In this document: in pieces, positions 1 to 9,792 of the stretch
Position numbering within the stretch: position 1 is the stretch's first letter
Layout of the letters: every line of letters starts with the position of its first letter
NCBI GenBank assembly: GCA_028274465.1
Contig: CM051455.1
Span: 134,884,096 to 134,948,095, forward strand
DNA: 64,000 nt
Reading direction: 5' to 3'
Source of the DNA: Plantago ovata
Taxonomy: Eukaryota; Streptophyta; Magnoliopsida; Lamiales; Plantaginaceae
Program-made: the position numbers and the translations under genes
The notes under the pieces: generated by a model
Database searches by the model: none
What the model saw: only the letters and a program-made list of their open reading frames with translations
What the model was told of the DNA's origin: nothing

Positions 1-1422
1 ATAAAAATGGTTTGGTTTCTTTCTACCACAGAAAAAGCAGAATCATTTTCTTCACGGGAAGTGAAATTCTTTTTAATTGCTCTGAAAATGTCAAGTATCC
101 ATGTAAAACTACCTTTCAATCTAAAGTAAATTACATTCTCTGCCCCTTCGCCTATTCCATTCCGATAGGAACTAACCTTGCACAGTACACAAGGCAAAGG
201 GCAGACCCCAACTGGCTTGCACTTGCACAGGGGTTCGATCACACCCACAGCCTCTTGCTTAAGGGAACATAGTCTACTCCAGCCTTAGTATAGGCAAATT
301 GCATGTAAATCTAGTGTGACTATATGTATTTTCCACATGGATAAACAAAAGGTTGTGGTCATAAGGGTAATGAGCAATACGAATTTAGTGAGTCTGTTTG
401 TGTATAGGATGCTAGCAGTACCACATTTAACAGACGGTATATAGCACAATTGATTATTACTTTCAAACAGAACTAAGACTACCTCTTTCCTTTTCAGGTC
501 TGCAAGTGATGATTCGAGTAACCTATGGTAACTTGTGTAGCCACAAATCAAAGCAGAACCTCTTGGACCCATTCCATGCTCTCTAGCAGCCTGCAAAATT
601 AGCAAATCAATACAAACAATCCAACACTGACTAACAATAACACGCTATGCATCAACGAGATCAATCCCTCCAAATGTACCTTGCTAGCAGCCTCGACAAC
701 CGCTGGATGTGAACCCAATCCCAAATAATCATTTCCAGAGAAAACAATCAGCTTCCGAAGCTTTCCACCAGTTTGCTCTAATTCATCATCATCTACCTCT
801 CCATTCTCAGGCATCACATCGTTGTCGTCTCCTATTCAAATATACACACATAAAAAACAGCCTAATGAACATGACAATGCTAAATCACAATCTTCTTCAT
901 CGTTATTTCCACGATTCAATTCCTTACAGAAAGTAAGCCTATTGCTCATTTCAGAAGGCTCCATTATCAAGCATAACATCATCATCCTCTCCAATTCAAA
1001 TACAACATTCAGACAAAATAGACTAATTTAACAAAACTTTAACACAAAATACTTTAAACTATTATTTCAACCATTCTAATTCCCTATGCAAAGCTAGCTC
1101 ATACTAACTTCAAAATTTCTATCTAATAAAGTTAATAATCAATATAAAGATGAAAACTTTAAGGTGGGTTTTGAGTATTACCTGAACTGGGAATGTCGTG
1201 TAACCATTTCTTGAATGTTGTTTGGGAGATATTGAGCTCAACAACAGCTCTGTCCCATTTGTTTGGAGCATCAAAGAATTGATGGGAACTTGATCCAATT
1301 GGAGGAGATTGATTGTTTGAGAGGTGAATGGGTCTGAGAGAACGCAGTACTTTGAGGGATTCAAGTTTTGCGAGTGCTTCTTCAACCCAGTTTTCCCATG
1401 AGTGTAAATTAACAACATCCAT
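1..1422 (-). CDS. BIOF: 7-keto-8-aminopelargonate synthase (KAPA synthase), 5' part; gene runs off the left edge
   Basis: This PLP-dependent enzyme joins pimeloyl-CoA and alanine in the first committed step of biotin synthesis. Three coding exons are visible: 1182-1422 (ATG at 1422), 680-831 and 483-590. All have GT-AG borders and they join in frame as 241+152+108 bp (167 residues). The exons encode N-terminal MDVVNLHSWENWVEEAL, then FSGNDYLGLGSHPAVVEAA, then HGMGPRGSALICGYTSYHR, which are the substrate-entry and glycine-rich segments of the alpha-oxoamine synthase family. The lysine that binds PLP and the C-terminus (a peroxisomal signal in Arabidopsis) lie outside the window. Positions 1-482 read as intron 3: I could not find the next expected exon there. 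The start is the first in-frame ATG and leaves no room for a long transit peptide. Confidence 0.93.
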
Positions 1423-2451
1423 TGTTGAGGAAGAAAAGAAGAAAGATAAGAGGGGTTTTGCCAGTTTGATAGCTTAACAATGTCTTTTGCTCAATTACAT
1501 AAACATCATAGATCTTCGATGGATTTTAGACAAGAAAATATAGATACGCTACGGAGAGTCCTGTAATTCGCCAACTTCACGAGCTCTTGCAAATCATAGT
1601 GAATGTAAAATCTTGTGATTTTTTGTTATCCTATTTATGAAGAAAAAGAAAAATTATAATTAAATTAATTTTACGTTTAAGTTTACAAAATACTTAAAGA
1701 ACTCTAAGACGAATTATGGGTTGTGACCGGACCGTCTTTAAAGTTAGATGATAATTTCAAAGGATCTAATTCAAGAATCAGTTTGAAAGTCAGTTGACAG
1801 CTTTCAAGAATTTATTGATTTATTCTTAGAGATGGTCCTAAAAGTTAATCCGCCGTCTTAAAAGCTCAAGACGCTCAACCTCGAGTCACTTGGTTGCCCT
1901 AATGGATAGAAAACCGAGCCCATCCCATGAAACTTAGAATCTTAGGGTCTAATCCATTAAGGTATTGGGTCAAATCCATTAGAGGTCCATGAATCCAATC
2001 TAACTTGTGTGACATGATATGAAGCAAATACTTAACGCTCATTTGGAGGGCATTCTCAAACATATATATGGCATTCAGCTCCACGGTATATCAATAAAGT
2101 TCATCTTACTTTTCCACAACTTATAATATCGAGAAGCTTGTTGGCTTAGATAAGTCGGTTCTGTAATATTAAGTACTAACCCCCTCCAAAGTATACTACT
2201 ACATGTTTTAGTGTCTTGATATCTAGAAGTTTTGCAGCGTCTTAAAAATCATCCGAGGAAAAAAAAATCCCGCATCATAAGGAAATCTACATCAAGTACA
2301 TGTGAATTATTAATATGACTTATCATGGACAAATAAGGTTTTGTTCTGATTCTCCAAGAATAATGGAATGGAATATACAACTCATATGGCCAAAAAGATG
2401 GGAAAAGTGTACACTTGAAATGTGATTGATTATGAGGTATATTCTACTCTT
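1423..2451. other. Intergenic, BIOF upstream region
   Basis: AT-rich DNA with no open frame that resembles a protein. The first few hundred bases past 1422 would hold the BIOF promoter and 5' UTR on the minus strand. I see no clear TATA box, no RNA gene and no terminal repeats. Confidence 0.5.
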
Positions 2452-3116
2452 AACCATATGACTTTTTTTTAAGGAAACAAACTTTATTATGATCTTAAAA
2501 ATTTACATTCATTGATCCATTCCGGATGGATCTAAAGTACGTAGTTTCTAAATCTAATTTAAGCAAATTTGAAAGCCACATTGGACAGTTGTCCTGCTGG
2601 TAGATAGTAGTTTGCAAAGAGTTGATAAACTCTTGATTATTACAAACCGAATGACTAACATTAAAGTTGAGAAAATTTGTTAGTTGCATGCTTGTTCTTC
2701 CTTTTCTTGTTCCATTTTTTGCCAAGGTGTCTGCTATTCCGTTTCCTTCCCGAAAGAGAAAATTGACTTCCACACTTTTGTTTCGTCTGAGTTGATCAAT
2801 GTCCCGAACAAGTGCCCTGTGCTGCCACGCCATTTCCTTTTGCTTGTTTAAACAATCAATAGCATAACGTGAATCAGATTGAATAGAAATATTGTCAAGG
2901 TTTAGTTCCTCACACATCATTAATCCCGTTTTGAATGCTAACAGTTCAGTTGTATTATTAGATGTTCTCCCTATAAAAGCTGAGAGTGCCCTTACCAGAT
3001 TTCCATCACTATCTCTTACAGTATAATGCAACCAATACCCGCTCCTCCATTTTCAGAGACAAAAGATCCATCAGTATTTAAACTTACCTGACCTGAAAAG
3101 GCCTAAACCATATGAC
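2452..3116 (-). mobile_element. 5'-truncated LINE (L1-like) carrying a C-terminal RNase H domain
   Basis: An 11-bp direct repeat, AACCATATGAC, lies at 2452-2462 and 3106-3116. Just inside the left copy is a poly(T) run, which is a poly(A) tail when read on the minus strand. Between the repeats an open frame (2495 to about 3031) encodes a plant RVT_3-type RNase H. The four acidic positions can be traced: NTDGS just upstream in another frame, TELLAF, SDSR and IADTLAKNG. The repeat, the tail and the 5' truncation are the marks of target-primed reverse transcription. The first catalytic segment (NTDGS, near 3080) is out of frame with the rest, so the copy is dead. It could be read as a stand-alone RNase H-like host gene, but the repeat and tail argue for an insertion. 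Confidence 0.8.
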
Positions 3117-4476
3117 ATTGTTACAAAATATACTGATCATAACGTACACTCTCCTCCACTTGATTTGTGAACCCGCTAAGCTCTTTTAGAAAAATAGAAA
3201 AAAAAATTCATGATCTCATCCCAGTTACGATACAAATTATAGTGCGGATGTTTAATTTGGTACTACTATGTTAAGTACTTCTAGTAGATCAGTAAAATAC
3301 CAACATGAACTCAATTAAACTGCTTATCGCATGTGATGAACCTGTACTAATACCATGTTATATTAGAGAATAAAGTATACCAATCTCCATGTTTGAACTT
3401 TGAAGGGGAATCAAGGAAAGAAGAAATATAATGGAATAAAATCTAATTGATTAAAAACATTTGACGGAAAATTAAATCTTATTTCACAATGTTCTTCTTA
3501 TTTTTACTTTATTTCTGAAAAATCCCTAAACACCAGACTTAGAAAAAACAATTGAGCATATTTTTCCCATTTATATAGTTTCGTTTACGTTCATATAGAC
3601 ATCTCAAACTATGGATAATCTAATTGCAAGAACAAAATCCTCCATAATAACATTTAAGAAAAATCGGTTAAATAAATTTTAATATACGATCAGTTGAATC
3701 GTAAAACATACGAAGTAGACAAACAAACTTTATAATAGTAGCGTGTTTCCAAAAATATAGTACTACTCATAGAGTCTCAATTTTTCCTCAGCGTTTAGAT
3801 AAAATTAGTTGATGGGGGATATTTCATATTTACACGACAAAAGCAAGGAGTTTGAGTCAAATGCAATAATTTTTTGTTTTTTTTTGAAAGCATTTTTTTT
3901 AAAAAAGTGTATGATTTATCTTAATTGATATGTATTTTCTTTGAATGAAATTGTGATAATTTCTTTGAATATAACTGAACTAAAATAAACAGAATTGAAC
4001 TGAATTGAACAGAACTGAATTTATTTATAATATAAAATATAACTAAGTAACCTTGAACATAACTGAACTGAACCGAATAAATTGGAACATAGTAACTTTT
4101 TAAATAAGGGACTTATTAATATTTTTACCAAAGATATCATAATATTATGATGAAAGACGGTCAAATAAGTTAAAATAAAATGACTGATTTAAAAAATTAA
4201 TAGTCACCGATCAAGTTATTGTTTTAATGTTACCAGCAACGAGTGACATTATCAGTAATTAAGTTTTTCCAAACAAAAAAGTTAATTCTTACCGTAATTG
4301 GCCTATTTATTAGTATAGCTAAAGTAGTTTATTTGTCCTGGTAGATAACTTGTTCATCAAAATTCCGTATTTTAATAAATCAATCAATCAATCAATCTTC
4401 TTCTCCGATCCTCAATTGAAAACCCAATTCCCAAATTTCCTGCAAACAAACCATCAATTGATCAAATTAATCAATC
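3117..4476. other. Intergenic and ATG3 promoter/5' UTR region
   Basis: AT-rich spacer. About 3965-4090 holds degenerate GAACT/TGAAC repeats (several runs of gaactgaa), and 4376-4397 is a short ATCA repeat in the presumed 5' UTR of ATG3. No other gene or clear TATA box is visible. Confidence 0.5.
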
Positions 4477-4821
4477 ATGGTGCTTTCCCAGAAAATCCAC
4501 GACGCTTTCAAGGGCACGGTTGAGCGTATGACCAGCCCTCGCACGGTCTCTGCTTTCAAAGAAAAGGGCGTTCTCAGCATTAACGAGTTCATTCTCGCCG
4601 GTGATAACCTCGTCTCAAAGTGCCCTACCTGGTCTTGGTAATTATTCAATCAATAATTCAATTTATTACCCATAATAATCATTATTTATCTTTCTAAAGT
4701 TGTCGATTTCGGATTGGCCTCAATTCCCTTGTTTACATAGCTTAGCTTTTTTTAGTCTCACTTTCTCTTTAGATGCTAAGAATGTAGTCTCATAATCTAT
4801 ACTGATAATTGCAGCTCCAAT

Positions 4822-4860
<39 letters not shown>

Positions 4861-7543
4861 TTTTGGGCTAATATGAATATTAGTTGCATGATTATTATAA
4901 GGTTATATATAAATTTTTCAAGATTCTTACTCACTTACACTACAGATGTAGATGCCCTTTGTTGGTGAGGACAATTGAAACGCGTCGTGTCTTGAATTTT
5001 GTGTGTTTGTAACTTTGTATGGAATGGATGTACTTCTTTCTTAGCTGTGAAAGTGAATGCCTTAGTTTTATAGGCTTAAAATGTTTTTGTTGAGTTGTAT
5101 GTACTTCATGACTTGAAACACATTATGATAGAGGAATCCAATAAATGAAGCTTGAGGTTCTTGCTACATAAGGGATATGCTTTGCTATAGACCTTTCATT
5201 ACACAAGAGTGGATTTATGCAGTCTTTGTGTCTCAGTGTTCAGTTTTGAATGTGATTGTGTGGTTCCTGTGTTGCATGGAGGAATTCAGTATTTCTTCAT
5301 CATGTGGTCTTGATTGTAATGGACAAGTTTGATTCAGGTGTTTTCCATGGGTTGAATTTTATGCGGAGATTTTATCCTGTTATAGTATATGATCTACCCT
5401 AACATTTCTACATGATATTTGATTGCGGTTTTAATTGCTACGTTCAGGGAATCTGGTGAGCCTAGCAAGAGGAAGTCATACTTGCCAGCAGATAAGCAAT
5501 TCTTGATAACTAGAAACGGTAAGTGCTTATTGTCTCCTGTCAAATTGTTAGTTTGCTTAAATGTATGTACTCCAGTAATTATTATCACAATTGCTCTATG
5601 GCAATCATTTAGAGTGGTACTACTCCTAAAGAGTTTGTTGTTTCCGATTTAAAACTGTGTCATTTCATGTTATACCAATAACATGAAGTTTAATGAGCTA
5701 AGTTCTCTGTGCTGCATGCTTTTTCTACTCATGTATGCTCTACTTTTGACAGTACCTTGCATGCGGAGAGCTGCTTCAATAGAAGAAGAATATGAGGCTG
5801 CTGGAGGTGAAGTTTTAATTGATGACGAGGATAATGATGGTTGGCTGGCAACCCATGGCGAACCAAATGGTATTTGATCAGTTGTATGATTCACGTATGT
5901 TTGATCAAGCCATTGCCCATTGATCAGTTCTAATCAACTTAATGCGTCTCCTTCCGCAGCAAACAAAACTGACAAAGATGAAAACTTACCTTCGATGGAA
6001 ACACTAGAAATCAGCAAGAAGAATACTATCCAGTCAATCCCTTCTTATTTTGGAGGCGAGGAAGAAGAGGATATTCCAGACATGGCAGAATTTGAAGAAG
6101 CAGACAACCTTGTTGAGGATGATCCTGTAAGAATTTAAGCTATCAAATGTTTAAAATGTGCAACCCCTCAAACATATCAGTAGTTCAGCATGATGAAGTA
6201 AATTTCAAAGAGGATTTTTTTTTTTTTTTTTTTGGTTGAGAATTTCTGTTTCTTTTTTATGGTGACCCTAGTCGGATTTTACCATTTACCTAAAATGAGA
6301 GTTCAATCATCCCCAATCAATCCTCCCTATTGTTCTTCTACAGCCTCCCCAATTGATCCTCTGTATTGTTTTCACTTAATGCAGGCAACATTAAACACCA
6401 CATACCTTGTCGCACATGAACCTGATCCTGATGATGACAACATTTTGCGAACTCGGACATATGATATTAGCATCACGTGAGCTAAATCTAATCTTAAAAC
6501 TGCTGCCAATGGTTAAGTTTCTTGTACTATATGCAGACTGTGTAATGGTTATTCTCTCTCAGGTATGACAAATATTACCAAACCCCTCGTGTCTGGCTCA
6601 CTGGATATGATGAGGTGAGGTCTCGAATAATAACTTCATATACTATATCATTATCAACGTTGTCATTCATTATGGCTATACTGGCATATCTTAAAAGCTG
6701 TTCATACACAATGCAAATTAGACTTCTGTTCACATTCCATTTCAAGTAACATTTGTGTTTGCTGGTTATTAACAGTCGAGGATGCTTTTGCAACCAGAAC
6801 TTGTTCTCGAAGATGTTAGTCAAGACCATGCACGAAAAACGGTGAGAGAAGCACGTTTTTGCTGTACGTTGATGTTTTGGGGTATTATCCTTCTACTTAT
6901 TTTTATCTCCCAACTATGTTTCTTCTGTTAGGTGACCATTGAAGATCATCCGCACTTGCGTGGAAAGCATGCATCTGTACATCCATGCCGTCATGGGGCT
7001 GTGATGAAGAAAATTATTGATGTTCTAATGTCAAGAGGAGTAGAGCCTGAAGTAGACAAGTAAGGACTTTATCCTATCTATTTCTTGTAGTTCAGAGCAT
7101 ACTTTTTTTTCCTCTTCACTCTTGTATACGCGCCAGAGGTGATGGCAAAAATCCAATTCCATTATTATTCTTGAGCTGTGAGAAAATCCTGCCCCAAAAC
7201 TGTTGCTTTTTGAATTTGGCAAGTTAGTTTGCGATAAAGCCTTCTAAAGTTGGAAAGGAATGGCATTTTGCAACAATTTTTTATTTTTAGATAGCACGAG
7301 GGACTGCTATTCAACAAAAACAAGATAATACTCATGTAACAATGCGAAAGCTGGAACAATAATATCATCCGCCCTATATGTGATGTTCTCTAGTATTTCC
7401 CATTTTGCTTTGCTTCACACTGAACCGTAAGCATTGTTTCTGACAGGTACCTGTTCCTGTTCTTGAAATTTATGGCATCTGTAATTCCAACCATAGAATA
7501 TGATTACACAATGGACTTCGACCTTGGCAGCTCTAGCTCATAA
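4477..7543 (+). CDS. ATG3: Autophagy-related protein 3, E2-like enzyme for ATG8 lipidation
   Basis: ATG3 receives ATG8 from the E1-like ATG7 on a catalytic cysteine and transfers it to phosphatidylethanolamine on the forming autophagosome. Nine exons join in frame: 4477-4637, 5448-5518, 5753-5869, 5960-6126, 6385-6476, 6563-6614, 6776-6841, 6932-7059 and 7447-7543. They total 951 bp, or 316 residues, close to the usual plant length of about 313. The N-terminus [18 protein letters not shown] is the conserved amphipathic helix. An acidic flexible region ([19 protein letters not shown] and [12 protein letters not shown]) follows. [17 protein letters not shown] is the E2 core, and [11 protein letters not shown] holds the catalytic Cys at about residue 261. 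The C-terminus ends near YDYTMDFDL. All key parts are intact. A probable 3' UTR intron lies at 7551-7643. Confidence 0.97.
4826..4865. repeat. CT microsatellite followed by poly(T) in ATG3 intron 1
   Basis: About fifteen CT units run directly into a T tract inside the first ATG3 intron. Confidence 0.9.
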
Positions 7544-7550
7544 ATTCAAG

Positions 7551-7643
7551 GTAGATTCTGCTCACAATGGACTTTTCTTTTTTGTTTTGCTTTTCCTTCA
7601 GATAATCATGTATTGCTACCAACATGTTTTCTGTTTGTTGCAG
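7551..7643 (+). other. Probable 3' UTR intron of ATG3
   Basis: Seven bases after the ATG3 stop, ATTCAAG is followed by GTAGATTC. A T-rich tract and TTGCAG precede 7644. Splicing would leave the protein unchanged. A stop codon more than 50 nt upstream of a junction can trigger mRNA decay; here the stop is only about 7 nt upstream, so the transcript should be safe. Confidence 0.45.
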
Positions 7644-7649
7644 ATGATC

Positions 7650-8227
7650 ATGAAATGTCCCAGATATTGACCGTTTATTTGGTATTGCCTTGATTTGTAA
7701 ACCTCTGGACCTGGTTCCGTTGTGTGTATATATAACCATCATAAGCATTGTTTTCTAACATATTCAAGTGTGAAATACTATGTGTTATGCTCAATTGACA
7801 GTTTCTATGGCATCTTTTGCACTTGTTGGCACCCTTAAACTGTAGTATTACTCTTTGCTTTTCAGCTGCTGTTCTATATATGCTGGTAAAATAGTCACTA
7901 AATTTTCAACATCATTAGTTAGATTCGGAGCCAAATGGACCTGGGAACCTTTTTTGTTTGGCATTCTTATATAGTTGCACAAGACCTGTGCTGCATTTTC
8001 TTTGTTTTCATGAACCAAGCTGACGGGTTGTATGTGACGTATCGCACGTATTATCGACCTGATGTTTGCTAGCATCACATGCTCCATGTTGTTTTCATGA
8101 CTGTTGCATGTACATGATCAGTATTGGAATGTTATTAGTTCGATGATTGTAATTGCGACGTTTAAAAAAAATCCTGGCTCTTGTACCTACTGGCTACTGA
8201 CATTGATACTGTATTTCTTTGAACCTC
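7650..8227. other. ATG3 3' UTR and downstream spacer
   Basis: Probably ATG3 3' UTR for the first few hundred bases, then AT-rich spacer. No protein-like frame was recognised. Confidence 0.4.
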
Positions 8228-8351
8228 AAAATTTTACCCACTTTTTTTTTTAAAAATCGGCTAAATGGTGACTCGAGCCCCGATCTATTGATTGGAGGTG
8301 AAGCAGCTTACCAACTAAGCTATACTACATCGTTAAAATTTTACCCACTTT
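8228..8351 (-). mobile_element. tRNA-derived SINE with perfect 17-bp target-site duplication
   Basis: AAAATTTTACCCACTTT occurs exactly at 8228-8244 and 8335-8351. The 90-bp insert, read on the minus strand, starts with a Pol III A box (TAGCTTAGTTGG) followed some 35 nt later by a B-box-like GGCTCGAGTC. It ends in an A-rich tail, seen as a T tract on the plus strand. This is the structure of a tRNA-derived SINE. The perfect duplication points to a fairly recent insertion. Confidence 0.88.
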
Positions 8352-8668
8352 AATTTTTGAATCGTCAAGAAAATATATGTATCCTCATAAAATAACATTT
8401 TTTAAACCTCAATTAAATTAAATTAAATTGTCGTTATTTGGTAAGATGATTATATTTGATGAAGTTTGTGAGACGGGGTAGATAATTATTCACCTTAAAA
8501 TACAGAAATTTGCAACCCAATTGTATGCAAAATGGATCCCGAGGGAGATATATTAAAATTGAGAATCATATAATAAGGTGTTGGAGGACTAGCATATGAA
8601 TTTCTTATTTAAACCTAAATATTATTAAGTGAAAGGGTCTTAATAGTAACTTAGGCGCACCTCCTATC

Positions 8669-8889
8669 GTAGTAATCAACTTGATTTTTTTTAAACATCA
8701 AATTTTCATTAATGAACTCAAACTTTGTGATACAAAGAATATGAGAACTCTTAAAAATACAACTAAGCGAGTACCAAAATCCAGCGTCCCAAGATATATC
8801 CAAGCCTCACCCTATTACAACACCATATTACACCCGAACCTTATAAAGGAAACAGGAACCATAATATCAACAGTAGTAATTAACTTGAT
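8669..8889 (-). mobile_element. Short LINE-type retroposon with 17-bp target-site duplication
   Basis: GTAGTAATCAACTTGAT at 8669-8685 recurs at 8873-8889 with one mismatch (C to T). The 187-bp insert has a T tract directly after the left copy, so it lies on the minus strand with its poly(A) end at the left. The sequence next to the tail (AATGAAAATTTGATG..TTTAAAA on the minus strand) looks like the 3' end of plant L1 LINEs and like the ends at 2463 and 40116. No coding domain remains. Confidence 0.75.
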
Positions 8890-9209
8890 GTTGTCGGCTT
8901 GTTTGTTTGGTCTAAAACTAAAATAGTTACCCTGTTCTTCTGAGCTATTGCATTTCATTACATATTCCTTATTGATCCGAGTTAAAGCAGATGATTTGAG
9001 TTTGACGAAATTAAATGTATGCAAAAACTGAGTGTATATCTATTTAGTGTGTATATTATATCTCACAAGTCACAATTCAGTACTCCCTTTCCATTTATCA
9101 AGTTGAGATCACTAAAACACCCAAAGTCCCAAACTGAAGAAACTCATCAGAGAATAAATATAATAGTGTACTGAAAAATCAAATAACATACTGATTTCTA
9201 TGTTCCGCA

Positions 9210-9375
9210 TGCATAAGCATACCCAGTTGAGTACACTCAAGTTCTGCAATGAGACTAGCTAAGCAATAAATTAAAATTAAAAAAAAAAGAAGACAAATTG
9301 AATTTTAGCAGCAAAAACACATCAAGTAATTATTACCTTCTAAGGATGGTTCAGTTCAGCTACATCGGAAGAATA
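9210..9375 (-). pseudogene. 3'-end relic of the local F-box/LRR gene family
   Basis: The string GTACACTCAAGTTCTGCAA near 9230 also occurs near 40495 and 57379, each time just downstream (on the minus strand) of an F-box/LRR family relic. The similarity continues through gagactagctaa and up to the TACCTTCTAAGGATGGTTCAG segment near 9337-9357, which matches the last codons at about 40600 (CTTCTACGGAAGGTTCAG) and 57470. Upstream coding sequence is absent. This is therefore only the 3' UTR and the last few codons of a third copy. Confidence 0.6.
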
Positions 9376-9600
9376 CTATTCGCACGTCTAATATCGTTTA
9401 ATTCAAAACTATTAATTGCATAATTACAAAAACTATATATACATTTATAGAACACCATTTATGTTAAGTTTAATTACTCAATTAGTTATGTTTTATTACG
9501 TTTGAAGTCATTATGTGAAGATTATATATTTACTCCATTTATTTCAATACATTAATTTAATAAAAAAACAATATATTACAAGAGAGACCTCTATTACAAG

Positions 9601-9643
9601 ATTACGCGTCATCACACGCTATGCGTGTGACGCAGTTTCTAGT
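9601..9643 (+). mobile_element. Helitron-like 3' terminus (hairpin plus CTAG), plus orientation
   Basis: An imperfect hairpin (GCGTCATCACACGC / GCGTGTGACGC) at about 9606-9633 is followed after five bases by CTAG at 9639-9642 and then T. A GC-rich hairpin just before CTRR with insertion next to T is the 3' signature of Helitrons. The matching 5' TC end was not identified. Confidence 0.5.
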
Positions 9644-9792
9644 ATTTTCTAAGTCAAAATTTCACATTTAATTCCAATTTCGTTCATCTTCAATTTGATT
9701 GCATATTAATTTTAAATTATAGAAAATTGAAAATAAAAATATTGTGAGAATGAAAATTAAACGGTAAACTTTAACTTGGATATAGTAACAAA

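Noticed and set aside
12-272. Plus-strand open frame of 86 codons at the left edge
   Set aside because: It lies inside BIOF intron 3, shows no domain and has no splice support. A B-box-like GGGGTTCGATC at 230-240 has no matching A box.
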